A DNA stretch of 64,000 nucleotides, from NCBI RefSeq assembly GCF_000208865.1, contig NC_018393.1, positions 2,932,714 to 2,996,713 on the forward strand, read 5' to 3'. This document shows, piece after piece, positions 13,064-25,320 of this stretch. The notes under the pieces are model-generated. The model saw nothing but the letters and a program-made list of their open reading frames with translations, ran no database searches and had not been told where the DNA came from. Position numbers and translations under genes: made by a program. How positions within the stretch are numbered: the first letter of the stretch is position 1; each line of letters begins with the position of its first letter. The stretch is from Neospora caninum Liverpool (taxonomy: Eukaryota; Apicomplexa; Conoidasida; Eucoccidiorida; Sarcocystidae).

Positions 13064-14044
13064 TGTTACTTTGTGTTTTCGCTCGCGCCATCAGGTTTAC
13101 GGCGCGTCCTCTTCGAAACAAGCGAGCGAAAAATACGACAGAAGCCTAGCAGGTATGATGATCCCATCCCCGGATAAAAATGAGCAGTGAAATCGTTACA
13201 GGGGCAAATGGAGACAGCAACGATGGTTCTTGCATGCAAAGCGCGACAGGTGTGTCTAGCATGCGCCGCATCATAGCGCCGGTCTTGCCGCGAAAATTAA
13301 CGAGTCAGGTAAATTTGATGTGCTGCTCGAAAGAGCTTCTGTGCGCTCGAAGCTGTTGCGTCCAACGACGACAGGACAGGCTACATGAGGACGTCAGAAG
13401 AAGTGCGAATGGCCATGGCATCTCTTGGAAGTCGCGAAGTGACAAGGGCGACATCTTGCATGCGGGCGTACGAAAATTTGCTTCGGTACAATTACGGTTG
13501 ACTGTGGTTCGCGTCACCTCACTTTGACGAGGTTTTGTCGGTTCCGACATACTCGGACACCAGTTACCTGCTGGCACAAACCCCGTTTTACGATTCATGC
13601 ATTGTGCGGCGGCCAATGGTTTTTTGAGCTGTAGTCTAGGGCAGTGTTTCCCTGCCAATACGCTCATTGAACGCGAACGGGTTGTTCGAGTTCCTGCGGT
13701 GGCGGGCTGCTTCGGCTACTGTACAAGGGTGCTTTGGTTTAGCACGCTATAGTGTGCAAGTAGCTCGTTCCGTTCAGTTTGGGGCTTAATACCAGACAAC
13801 ATTACACCCATTGAGGTCGCAACTCGATGCGGAGGTGGCACATGATGACGAACTCCGAGTATCGGGGGCCGGAGTGACTTGATGCATCTTTTTTCTTTAA
13901 CAGGAACTACAATTTTGGAGGTGACCCGGGAAGCAAAGGAGGAATGGTTCAAGCCAACTATCTGGACTGTTAACCCATTGGAGGGAAGACGAGTCTGGAC
14001 TGCAAGGAAAGACGCTGCGGGGATCACGACCACTAAGAGCCAGG
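13064..14044 (+). promoter_or_regulatory. Upstream region of Kae1 with two TGCATGC motifs
   Basis: These 980 bases separate the tRNA from the Kae1 start codon and should hold the Kae1 promoter and 5' leader. Two exact copies of the palindrome TGCATGC lie at 13231-13237 and 13457-13463. This heptamer is a known promoter element class in coccidia and a preferred site for some ApiAP2 factors, but its use here is inferred. A pyrimidine run ending in CAG near 13900 could be a splice acceptor for a non-coding 5' exon. A 115-codon frame at 13180-13527 has no recognisable domain and I do not call it. Confidence 0.4.
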
Positions 14045-16678
14045 ATGGCTGCGCTTGGAGCTGTTGGTCCTGTGCTTGAAAGCACGGCACATTCTTCTGT
14101 CCAGTATCCGGCGTCTGGGTCTCTGTTGTGCCTGGGAATTGAGAGCAGCGCGAACAAAGTCGGCGTGGGAATTGTTTCATCAAATGGCGAAATATTGTCA
14201 AACCCACGGGAGACTTTTATCACTCCCCCCGGCACCGGGTTTTTGCCTCGAGAAACGGCGTTACATCATCAAAGCAAGATCGTGGGACTAGTCAGGAGAG
14301 CCCTTGCCGAGGCACATGTGGAGCCAAAACAGCTGCATTGCATCGCTTATACGTGTGGACCGGGCATGGGTGGTCCATTGGCAGTCGGCGCCATCACAGC
14401 ACGAACCTTGTCCCTTCTCTGGAATATCCCTCTAGTGGCTGTAAACCACTGCGTTGCACACATCGAGATGGGGCGCCTCGTAACAGGGTGCAGCAATCCT
14501 GTCGTCCTTTATGTTAGCGGAGGGAACACACAGGTGAGGATGCAATGTTCGAACGGAGCCGCCATTAGCGGACTGAGCTCGGGTCTCGTCACTCTGGAGA
14601 TATGACGCTGTTTTTCGTGTCCCGCCATATAGCGAGGTACAAGCTGCGGAGATGATGAAGGCTCCGATCAGTCGTATCGTATTTGTCTTATGCTGAGGGG
14701 AATCGTGGGTGTCTTGTTGCATGCTGATTCCAGACACCAGACAATGTACCAAGGAGGTTTGCGATGTTCCGAAGTTTCTGCGACTTTCTTGCAGAGGAAG
14801 CTCTTTGACAAAACCACGATATCCCTGGCCGTCTGGGTGATACTGTTTTCGAGATGTACCGTAGCGCGTACTCACCGCGGAGGGCAGGGATAATTTTTGT
14901 GTCCAGTTAATTCACACAGATTCAACCTCGAGTTCGACGGGATGTCAATGCCGTGTCATCGACCAAGATTTTCTCGGCTACGCGTTTCGTCTTTTTCTCG
15001 ATTGCGTTGTACGTTGTCAGGTGATTGGTTATGCGGACGGACGCTACCGTATACTGGGAGAGACCCTAGATGTCGCAGTAGGCAATTGCATCGATCGCCT
15101 TGCGCGTCTTCTTCACCTTCCCAATGATCCTGCTCCGGGATACCAAGTGGAGCAACTAGCTCGTCGTTTTGCTGAGAGGAGGAGGCAAAAGTTGTCCCCT
15201 GGGGATCATTCTACAACGGCACACAGCGCCTGCGATCCTCATATCGAGGATCCTGCTCAGGGACGAATGGAACAATCACAAGCAGAGCTTACAGAAGAGC
15301 TGCTTCCTCTCCCTTATACTGTGAAGGGCATGGATCTTTCTTTCAGTGGCATTCTTAGTCGGCTGGAAGACATCGCAGGGACAATGAGACGGTACGAGAA
15401 ATTCAGGAACGACACGTGCCGAGATAGCGCTGGTGAACGAGGGGCAGATGCCGGCTCAATTTCAGGGGATGGCAATGAAGGATCGCAGAAACCGGCGCAC
15501 GTTAGCATACATGACACAGAACAGTCATGCGAGGTCTCAAACGATGAGAAACTGGGGAAGGGTGAAGCAAGAACCTGCGACGTGGGGCCAAATGAAGGTG
15601 CATCTTCAGGGGTTCCGTCGGTCTCAACTACTGCCAATGGCGTGCCCGCTGGATCCAGATACGATGGCGTCGAGGCACCCACATGCAAACAACGGGGATC
15701 AGATGGGAAGGCAGCAGAGAAGCAGCGACGTCGATCAGAGGGAAAGGCAAGCACGGAGATGCCACAGCTTCACACATGCCCGCAGGACCTGCAGGAAAGC
15801 CAGGTTAATCAAAAACTGCGGCAGGGTAAATGTGCCGGTAAACTGAAACTAAATGGCAGAAGAGAGTATCAAAACGGAGAGATGTTCGAGGATTTGCCTA
15901 CGCGCCTTTTAACGCCTGAAAGTCTTTGTTTTAGCGCACAGGAAATTATTTTCGCGATGCTAAGTGAGGTTACGGAGCGCGCTATGGCTCTCCACTACGC
16001 TGACCAAGTTTTGGTAAGGACAGACGTGAACAACCGAAACACTGAGTGAAGACAACACGCGAGGGAACACGTAAAAGCACCAGCTTGCTGCACTGAAATT
16101 CGTTCTGTCACCTTCATAAGTTTCACGATTCTTATGACACTACCACCCAGCGGCAGGGCACAGGCTTATGGACCGAACAACAGCTGCCGACAGCTGTTCG
16201 TTGTGGAATCTCCCTTCTAATCACCTTCCTTTGAGTTCCCTCTCACACACGGGGAGGAAGGGTACTGTCGTGCACCTGAGTGGCTGCTAGACTCCACATT
16301 CAGGTTGCCACAACACAACTGCATCCCAGTCTATATTTTTGTTCCTTTAAAGTCACATCGAGCTATTGGAGATTATTTTTCTGCCTTGCATCTCCTTAGG
16401 TTGTCGGCGGCGTAGGTTGCAATTTACGCCTGCAAGAAATGCTGAAGGAGATGGCGATAAGGCGGGGTGCTTCGATGGGCGGCATGGACGACCGTTACTG
16501 CATTGACAACGGAGCAATGGTCGCATATCTCGGCTGTCTGATGGCCTCTAGGGGCCAGTTTGTCGATGTCAGCAAAGCGCAATACCGCCAGCGCTTTCGC
16601 ACCGACGAGGTGCCTGTTTTGTGGCGCGAGGACGAAGATCAATCACTCGATGTTGCCGAGATGCGGGGTAAAAGCTAA
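14045..16678 (+). CDS. KAE1: Kae1/OSGEP, KEOPS tRNA threonylcarbamoyladenosine transferase
   Basis: Kae1 is the catalytic subunit of KEOPS. It transfers threonylcarbamoyl from TC-AMP to A37 of ANN-decoding tRNAs (t6A). Three phase-0 exons are supported: 14045-14533, 15021-16013 and 16400-16678, with introns beginning GTGAGG and GTAAGG. The product is 586 residues. The N-lobe opens with [16 protein letters not shown] (about 28-43). The metal-binding HxxxH is His135 and His139 in [16 protein letters not shown] spans the first splice. Later come [20 protein letters not shown] (about 495-502) and CIDNGAM with the metal-ligand Asp near 530. The human enzyme has about 335 residues; the surplus is two hydrophilic insertions, about 55 residues before VKGMD and about 190 between FSGIL and LCFSAQE. 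There is no obvious targeting peptide, so this is the cytosolic/nuclear paralogue rather than an organelle Qri7 type. The ATG is the first in frame before the conserved core. Confidence 0.95.
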
Positions 16679-18642
16679 CGACGAGTGGAAGCGAACCGAT
16701 AGCGCTTTTGACTGGCGATAGCAAGAATACACTGAACAGCCAAGCTCGGCATAGTTCCGTCTGAGACGTTCTCCTACTGCATTTCGTTAGCATTTCTTGT
16801 GCATAAATGTCCAATTGCACGGGTATTCATAATGCTGCAACGGAGAATTTCGCTTGCTGTCGGTAACTCTTCAGTCGTGTGTGAGGTTCTCTTTTCTGGG
16901 ATAGCGAGCTGCATTTCGTCGAGACGGCACACAATTTTCATAAAGCGAAGGCTACTGTCATGCACGACCGGGTACAGCTGGTGTCTCAATCTGAAAACGC
17001 GGTCAGCGTGGATGTCCTGCGAAGGGCACACGGCTGGCAAAAACGAACGGTTTCTTTAGCACACTGAACTTGACACATTAATCAACTCGTGTCCCCTCCG
17101 TGTCGGAGTCTAAAATGAGGACTCGATAGACAGCTGACCCCAAAACTGCGCTTTAGACTGACATCGCATGTGGTCTTTGGACTGTCCTTCCGCCGAGTAG
17201 GAAGACTTAGTCGCGACACTGAACTCATTCGCCGGTGTTAGAGGTGACAGGGGCTCGTGTAAAGTTTTTTCCTCATCGACTTATCGTTTGTTGGCACAAG
17301 CGTCGACAGTACGGACCAGGTTGAAAGGAACAAATGCAACATCGAGCGAAGGGCTCTCCCTACTTTGTGCCAATTGCCGTACGCTCGCCTTCCACTCAAA
17401 ACCACCTGAGGAACTTCCAGGGTCGCTGCGATTATCGGGGCCTTTTTGGTGAGACGTACCCCCGCGTAATAGGCGGGACCGCAGAGATGGCATTTCCCCA
17501 ACAAGGGGCCGAAATACCTTCTTGCTTCCTTCTGTTTCTACTCGCTAATCCTAGAGACAAGCCATTGCCAATTCATGGAACAATTCCATGGCCCGGTAGA
17601 ATGCCGCCTTCCTGCGGTGACCCGCTTTATTCCTCATGTCTTGTACTGAATATAGGTGTGATGGCACTTTTGTATGCACGGGAGGGACTTAGATACAAGC
17701 AGGATCTGACCGTGCACGACTGGTTAGGCTCGCCTTGTGGCGTTTCATTGCTGTCCATGCGAGTTGCAGCACGAAAAAAACATGAATGGCACCGATACTG
17801 TAGGTTAAAAGGCTTATGGCTTGTCGATGGAGGCGCGATGTGTGATGACTCATCCTTTGGGGTCTTCCTGTCTTAAGTCAGGTGTCTCCGTTTAAGCTTA
17901 GTAGAAACTACAATTCGGCGATTGGACGAGCCGACCCGACAGCTGGCCCCCAGCCGCCCCCCGCCCCCCGCCTGCAGCGCATGCCACTCGATTTGGGGGC
18001 ACCGGTGGCGATCACGTCGATACAGTGACTTTCTGTGCTCCGGTGCGCAATTTCCAGATGGTGACTGAACTTTAGAAGCCAAAAACAGTGATTGATGTGT
18101 CTCAGAACACACTGCGACGAAAAAGAAAGCAGAGCGAAGGAGCCGGGGTGTGCCAGCAACGTGCCACAGAAGCGGATACTGGCAGACTGCTTCGTCAGCG
18201 CGTGATGTGTCTCGACTGCCCAGTCGCAAAGGTAAAGTGGGAGCAAATTTGGCTCTACCGGCTTGCAACAGCGGAAAGAAACTGTACGGCTATGCCGTTG
18301 CGTTTCGTACAAGAAAGTGAGCTATGGAGTGTGCCACCGCTAAACGGTTCGCTAGGAGCTGGCGTGCCGTGGAACAAAAAGTGAAACGCTTGCGTGGATT
18401 GACACTGCCTGAAACACGTCCGGGCGGGCTCCTCGTAACTCAAAAAGACTAGCTCACCCGTTTGCTGTTTCCTTCGTTCGCCGGCTAAACGCTTACTAGT
18501 GGTTCCCAACCTGCCACTTTTCCCATAAAGCTTGTGCCTCTTGCTTCATCTAGTTTGACTTCAGTCTTTTGTCCTTGTTGTTATCTTTCTTTTTCTGGGG
18601 CGCAGCAGGCCTGCACTTTTTCCCCTTTTTCCTTGTCTACTG
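16679..18642. other. Intergenic region between Kae1 and ITPA
   Basis: This holds the Kae1 3' untranslated region and the ITPA promoter. I see no conserved coding exon. The longest frames (17334-17876 plus, 17873-18312 minus) lack domains and overlap on opposite strands. A pyrimidine-rich stretch of about 100 bases directly precedes the ITPA start codon at 18643. A TGAGACG element, resembling the GAGACG promoter motif class of Toxoplasma, lies near 16763. Confidence 0.45.
17947..17972 (-). repeat. G-rich tract, possible G-quadruplex
   Basis: On the minus strand this reads as runs of six, six, two and five G separated by one or two bases. Such spacing could form a G-quadruplex in the intergenic region between Kae1 and ITPA. 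Folding is an inference from base pattern only. Confidence 0.4.
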
Positions 18643-21600
18643 ATGGCGGAAAACGGGGACGTGGGGCACGGTGCCACGGCGCCTGACGATTCCCGACCTC
18701 TCATTTTCTTCTGCACTGGCAATTCAAACAAGTTGGCGGAGGTTCAACAAATCCTAGGAGATCGAAGCGTTCGACTCGTTGCGGCAAATGTTGACTGTAC
18801 GTACGTGGTTGGTGGAAAGACATACAGGCTGCTAAAGTGAGGTCGTTCCAATTTCCCTGCATCAGTTGACAAATATCGAGCACCAGACGTCGCGCAGGCG
18901 CCAGATTCCCAGGGTCCTCTGCAGTGGAAGATCCTTACTGCGATGCGAGCTCCTTCCACACCGGCAATATGCCTTCCGCGTGCCTTCTCCCCCGCTGTAG
19001 TTTTGTCGTTAGCGGGAACTGTATTCTTCCCCTCGGATGCGGGCGGCCAGCCCGGTGGCGGCAACAGTGCATGGCCTTCTGCCGCGGACTGGATCCTTGC
19101 TGCTTCTTCTCTCCTTGTGTCCATCTACGGGGTGTCTACACCTGATGTACTCTGTCGATGTCATTCGCAATATTCGGGTTTGACGAAGGAAGCCAATTAT
19201 GGCTTAGCCATCTACTGTTTCCTCGTTGTGTGAGATTGTGTTTTCTGCGTTCTGGCTACTCGAAGTTTCACACGTGTCATGCTTTTGCCCACGCGTTTTT
19301 TCCTTTCCGCTTCTGCAGTGCCCGAGCTTCAAGGGGCGTCACCTGCTGAGATTGCAGAAGCCAAGTGTCGATCCGCTGTGCGCCAACTGCAGCTTTCGGA
19401 CGCAGAATTGCCGCAGAACGCACTCGTGATGGTTGAAGATACTTGCCTGTGCTTCAACGCGCTCAAAGGTTTACCAGGTCCATATGTGTAAGACTTACCT
19501 TCACGATAGCTGCCCGTAGCGTTATTTAGTAGCAATGTGAGCTCACGAGATGCTCCTCGAGCGACATTGAAGTCCAGTGCCAGAGCAGGACAGTAGCAGC
19601 AGGAGGTACATGTGGCGCCATCGGAAAATCTTTCCTGTTCGCAGAATCGGTTTCTATTGGTTCCGACAGGAAATGGTTTCTTCACAAACTTGGACCAGAG
19701 GGACTCCCAAGCCTCCTAGCAGCGTATGAGGTGAGACTGACGCAACGCCTTCCAGTTTTGCATCATACTAGAGCAGAAGTTAAGGTTAAATGTAGGGTTA
19801 GCATATCTTTCTGAGATCGCTAGGATAATGGCATGTATTGCTGTAGCCACAAGCTTCCATGTCGTCTGGCTTGTGTTGACATTGTGGTCTCGAAAGCATG
19901 TGAGGTCCGAGCAAGCTTGCAGCCCGAAGAGAAACAGAATGTGACTCCCTCTGAAGGATGATCTGTACATAGCCTGAGTCTACTTAAACTCTACACTAGT
20001 CGGATAAGCTACGTCGGTTTCGCCAGTGTTGGCCACTGCGGCAATTTCTTCCGTAACACTGTGTTTTATGCAGACAGCACCGAGGATATCACAACTGCAA
20101 ACAGAGAAGGGACAGACCCATTCAAGTCCCGTTTCCCCTTTGGCACTTCCAGTCACCGGGAGCTGTAGCTCCGGCTGTGCCTGCGGCGAACGATGACACA
20201 CTCCGTGAAGCTCCACGTGCCCGCCGACGTATATCCAGCAAATGGCTGGCGTCGATGTCAGTCGCCAGAAAGGGAACATTTCGATTTTCTAATCTGAATG
20301 TGTACGTGTTCATTTGCGATGCTAACTCTGTTGGTCGGCACTTTATCTCCGAGCATCCTCTGGAGATTGCAGTTCTTTGTGGAACCACTGCTTATTGATT
20401 TTTTGCTGTGGATGCTTTTGCTCTTTCAGGATAAGAGCGGCTATGCGTTGTGCACACTGTGCGTGGCAGAGGTTGGCAGAGTTAAACACGAAGGCGACGA
20501 ACCGCATTTCCACACCCTTGAAGGCCGCACAGACGTGAGTCCTGTCGTGAGATGAAGGAACTACAAGGAGATCCTCTCCCCTGTGTCTCTTTTTTTTTTC
20601 TTGAAAGCACCGCCTCCGAGCAATTTGGACTTTTCAGTGGAGGCACACTTCGGGATGCCGTTGTCTGAGGACGTCATTCAGACAATAACGCCCTGTTGCC
20701 GTGCCCACTGGCTTTGTATCTCTGCGTGTCTTTTCTAGCTGTATACGGTGCATAGGAAGGTGCACGACGCAAAAGTTGAAACGTTTGTAGTTGTACGGTC
20801 GTGGAGACGCCTATACGTTTCGTACAATGGTTAACGATCGTGACTTCGGCTGTTGCCTTTTCCTCCGCCAGAGGCTCCTGTTGAATCCCTGCTTTGAGGA
20901 CTCGACGTATGGTGCTTGCGACGCAGGAGCGTCCTCTGTGCCAGGGTGAATCTTCATTTTTGCCCTCTCTATCATTCATGGAAAGAAAATCGACGTGTTT
21001 CCGCAAGCAGAGAAGAAACCTTTTTCTGCACTGAGACCTGTCCGGGTCCATCTTTTCGCCTTTTTGTGTATGGCGACAAGCGGCTTGTTCGTCGTGGTCG
21101 ATATGTTAATGTGCCACTCGGTACTCGCCACGTGTGCACAGTCATGCCCTGGAATAAATGTGCCGCGTGGCCATTTGTGGAGCAGGGCATTATCGTGACG
21201 GAGCCACGAGGAAAGCGCGACTTCGGATGGTAAGTCTGAGGAAAGAAATTGCCATACACGGGCAAGACCGTCGTATTAGAAGCTGTTCAAGGCTAGAGAG
21301 AAAACAATGGCTCGACCGGGAGAACACACACCCACGTAACCAACTAGTTGCTTAGAGAGCTTTCCAGCTGTTTCACGTTAAAGTAATCGAACAACTAGCC
21401 AATATGGTGACCAGTTCCTTTTGTCTCGCTAGCGACATTCGCGACCATGCGCCGCACATGCGTACTATGAACACTCCTTTCTTGTTCGTTCTGCAAGCGT
21501 AACATGGAAGTGAAATCTCCAGGAGGCACAGATCACTCGGTCGAGTCATGCTTGCGTTCCATATCGTCGCCAGAAATAGTATTTCTAATCGTACGATCCC

Positions 21601-22026
21601 GTTCAAGAAGTAGACATTGTATAAGGAGCGCAACACTTGGTGGCTTCTGCTCAGTCACTACGGTTTGTAGGGATCCGATCTTTCAGCCTGATGGATTCAA
21701 GTTGACCTACGCAGAAATGGACAAGGCTGTGAAGAATTCTATATCGCATCGATATAAGGCAATGGAAGCGCTTAAGGTAAGGATTCAGATTTTTCGATTT
21801 TTTTGAACGCGTTTCTCCCTTACGCTGAGCAGTACTCATGGTGAGTTGCAATGCAGAACGGAGATGTACACAGATGCCCGGAGTGGCATGTAGGAAATAA
21901 ACTCCTGATCATTGTTCAGTGGACGTGCAAACCACCAATATGCGCATGTGCGACTGATGCATGTGTTGTATGTCAAATTCCTTCCAGGAGTTTCTGGCGC
22001 GTAAAGTCAGTACGATGCGGCGGTGA
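18643..22026 (+). CDS. ITPA: Inosine triphosphate pyrophosphatase (ITPase, HAM1 family)
   Basis: This hydrolyses ITP, dITP and XTP to monophosphates, clearing deaminated purines from the nucleotide pool. Seven exons join into one frame of 225 residues plus stop: 18643-18796, 19319-19487, 19670-19730, 20430-20534, 21186-21229, 21671-21776, 21988-22026. All introns are GT-AG and all phases fit. The family landmarks are in order: [11 protein letters not shown] (nucleotide-binding loop, from residue 24), DLPELQG rebuilt across the first splice, [11 protein letters not shown] with the catalytic acidic residues, GLPGPYVKWF across the second splice, [27 protein letters not shown] across two splices, and [10 protein letters not shown]. 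Length is near the human enzyme (194 residues), with a short hydrophilic N-terminal extension. The last exon encodes only 12 residues and the fifth is 44 bases. It converges on the next gene. Confidence 0.95.
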
Positions 22027-23617
22027 ACGACTTCGCGGAGCACTTTATCGGGGCAATCTTTTCCCCCGCTCGGTAGCATCGGGATAGCGACCAGCTACAA
22101 TGCCTCAATTTGTCTAAGCGGGATTTGCAGGAACGCCCCCGTGCACATTATTAGGATCCAATAATCGTGAGAGACCAAAGAATCGTACCATTCCGTCCTA
22201 GTGGAACCAAAGGAAGCAGTTTTCTGGAACTGGCAGCTGCCTTTTTGGTTGCTTCCATCGCAAAGAGTAAGGTGCCACAGTGGATACAGTAGCCACACTT
22301 TTCCCCAAGCTGCCTTCTCGGTTGGCACGTCGATATTGTGGCATGCCAAAACTTCCGTACTGCTTCGTGGACTCTTTTCAGGAGGCGGATCGCCACCGCT
22401 TTTCTGTTCAGATGTTGGCATACAAAGTGGGGCCCTTTGTGGGCACCAAAGCCTAAGATCTGAGCCCGTGTAACCTTGAATTTCCGCGTTCCCGCGTGAT
22501 CACGCGTGTTTCCGTCCACGTGGCAGTTTGGGCATTAATCTTCAGATGGAGCATGTTTTAGGCAGCACATTGTACGTGGGGTTACTTCTTTGCAGCACCG
22601 TAAATCATGACAGGGCTGCCATTTGTTTTTCGTGATAATGGCCTGCTCGCGAGCGAACTCCAACTTGTCTTATCGTACGCATACGATTGACCTGTCATGC
22701 AAGTGGTGGGGCCGCTTTCTTCCGCAAACACTAGCATTTCGTTGACTGCGTTGGTAGCGATTGCCGAATGGGAGAGGGTAGCTCGCTGCCAGACTTGTTA
22801 GTACACGCAACCCCTTCCTGCTCTTCACGTGTGCGACACGAGTTTTACAAGGGTAGCAAACACGAGCCAGTATGCCGAACCATCCAGTGTGTCGATGCCG
22901 GCGAGTGTTTTCCGCCATGGGCTAGACAGAGGAGCCCTCTCGAGCAAATGCAGAAAGCTCTGTCATGAGATTCTAAGGACTTATACTCAATCAATATGGC
23001 GGTTGAAGCCCCTGATTTCTCGACAATATGAATCTGTTTTAAGTACAAATTTAAAAAACACCAAAAGAACCATTGTAGAAAACGAACATTGACCAGCAAA
23101 GAAATGCACAGCAGTTGCTGAAGCCCCCACTCCTAAAAGGCGAGGGACGATTGTTCGCTGGACGCATGAATCGCCGTGCCACTGGTGTTGGCGTCCACAT
23201 TGTAGCTTCTCCTTAGGCAAGGCTCATTGCCCACGTTGCGTCTACCACTCTGTAACACGGATACCACGATCAGGTCACATCTGCCGCACTCGTCCTCTCT
23301 CCTGACAGTACTGAGACACACACTGCCCGGCCTCTCCAACAGGTCCAGACAGAGCTCATTTCGAACAAAAAACGCAGTCGGAACAACATGTTTTGTTGTT
23401 TGCAACTCCGTTCCTCTCTCAAGGAGACCGGCAGCGACTTTATACACACCTTACCTTATTTCTGTTGGCCCCTTCCTTGTCGTAGTCCCTACATGAGGAA
23501 AAGGTCTCCGACCCTCCTTTTTACCGTAAGTTCCTACCCTGCGGAACCAACCATACAGTGCCGCTACTTCTTTCCTCACAGATGTTCCTTTCGGTTCGCG
23601 GAAAAAGATACAGCACG
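22027..23617. other. Convergent intergenic region, 3' UTRs
   Basis: This lies between two converging genes and should hold both 3' untranslated regions. Reading frames are short and lack recognisable domains on either strand. I see no RNA gene or repeat here. Confidence 0.5.
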
Positions 23618-25077
23618 CTACTTACTCCAGGGGGTGAAAGGCCGGATGACTTTCAAAAGAACATTGTCTCCTCTACGCTGAGGCTGGTAGAACATTGCCT
23701 CGAAATTGCTCGACTGTTTGATGTAGTAGAAGAGAATGCCAAGTGTCAATAGGGCAACACACCAGCCAACGACGTACATCATGACGTACCGATACAGGTC
23801 GCTGCTCTCATCAGAGGATACGAGGAACTCATCCGCTAATGCATTCTCTCCATCGGGTCCCAAGCAGTGTGACAGGGCGCTACCCGTCCAGTCAACTGCT
23901 TGCCCATTACCGAAGCTGGTATACTTTTGTTTGAAAGCACGACAGATCTCTATAGTCTGGAAAGAACAACCCTTCCCATCCACTGTCTTTGGAGTAAACA
24001 TGAAGAAGTGGCTTGTCTCTAGATAATCACCATCGTTGCATGAGGCCACTTTGTTCTCCATTTTTGCCGCCTCTTCTGAAACAAACAGGAAGAAATTCAC
24101 AGAAGTTACAAGAAATATGCAACACAAAAGAAAATGATGACCGTAAAACGGTAACCGCGGTATCTCACTACCATCTGTCTGCCTGTGGATGACCTTTAAC
24201 TTGCCCGAGTCTGGAAATACTCAGTGGCCGCTAATTAGTGTATGCACATGAGTGCAGGCCAAGCGAATGCACCCCAGTTGAAGTCTTAGCTGCAGATGCT
24301 GGATTCCTGGTCATTTGGGAAACACTGCGCAAGATACCCATCTGCTCGTGTACGATACTCATGTGTCTTTCCGGTCGGTGTATCAGTTCCTCGGCCGGTG
24401 TATCCTTGCCTGTCCAGCCGCGACATGAACCCCACTTGTGTCAGACAATGACACAGTTGCTCTCGCGGTTTCTTACGTGATTCGATGCACGGGACTTCGC
24501 CTCGATACCAGAGACGACAGTTCACAACGGCCACAATGCCTTTTTCAGACCATCTGCGGGAACACCAACTCTTGGGGTCGGCGAAAATCCAGGTGATATT
24601 TATGAAATTGATTACAAGCCAGCCAATCCCGCAACCAGCTACCAACCATGGGAGCCATTTAACAAGGCAACCAAGTCGGTCTGCCCACTTTCCGATACTC
24701 ATGAAATCACTCAGAGAATAGTTACTGAACATATTGGTCAGTCGAGCCATCATCAGTGCACAAAGGCCCATAATGCCCGTCACCCCCATCATCGCCACGA
24801 AGTTGGTATTGATGAGGCTAATTGCTTGACTACCACAGCGGTAGTTGGTGAAGAAGCTCCTGCCGGAGATTAAGGACAGGAGAATGAAAGTTAACATGTT
24901 GCCTACGAGGACCAAAATGGTGATCAGATTATACAGAAAAGTCGAACGCCAAACGTAGCGACGCCGAACCCACGAGAAGCTCGTTCGCCGCACGCAAACA
25001 CATAGACAGCACCATACTGTTCCGCAAGTGGTGTTGTCGGTATACGAGGGGCGGCGGTCGGGCGGCATCGGCGGCAA
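23618..25077 (-). CDS. Four-transmembrane protein with cysteine-containing extracellular loop, unassigned
   Basis: I do not recognise the family. Two minus-strand exons, 24477-25077 and 23618-24075, join in phase 1 through a GTAAGA donor and a pyrimidine-rich CAG acceptor, giving 352 residues. Four hydrophobic helices are visible: FLYNLITILVLVGNML, VAMMGVTGIMGLCALMM, WLPWLVAGCGIGWLVINF and YVMMYVVGWCVALLTLGI. The first loop is short with one Cys. A loop of about 150 residues between helices 3 and 4 contains several Cys (CS, VNC, PC, ASC, GC, IC, HC), probably oxidised outside the cell or in a compartment lumen. The N-terminus is basic and Cys-rich (CCLCVCV). The layout recalls tetraspanins, but the CCG signature is absent, so this is only an analogy. 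The first ATG of the long exon was taken as start; an upstream exon is possible. It is divergent from the kelch-EGF gene. Confidence 0.62.
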
Positions 25078-25294
25078 CCAAGAAACAGGGAGTTCGAGAA
25101 GCAGGGGAAAACAACGAGATACCGGTGAAGGTAAAAGGAAAAGAACGGAGATGAGTGACAGAGGAGACCAGACACGCTGGAAAGGACGCTACGCTCTCCT
25201 AGACAAAGGCACAAATTGGCGTTACCAACAAGATGTCGCCGCGAACCGGGGAAGAACCAGACTTCCAATGATAGCGAAGAGTAACGGACTCGGG

Positions 25295-25320
25295 GGACTA
25301 CCAAGACGGACTACCAAGAC
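25295..25320. repeat. Perfect 13-base tandem duplication
   Basis: The unit GGACTACCAAGAC occurs twice in direct succession. It lies about 220 bases upstream of the minus-strand membrane gene and has no coding context I can support. Confidence 0.85.

Noticed and set aside
15314..15754. A 146-codon minus-strand frame
   Set aside because: It lies antisense to the large low-complexity insertion of Kae1 exon 2, whose biased codons keep the other strand open.
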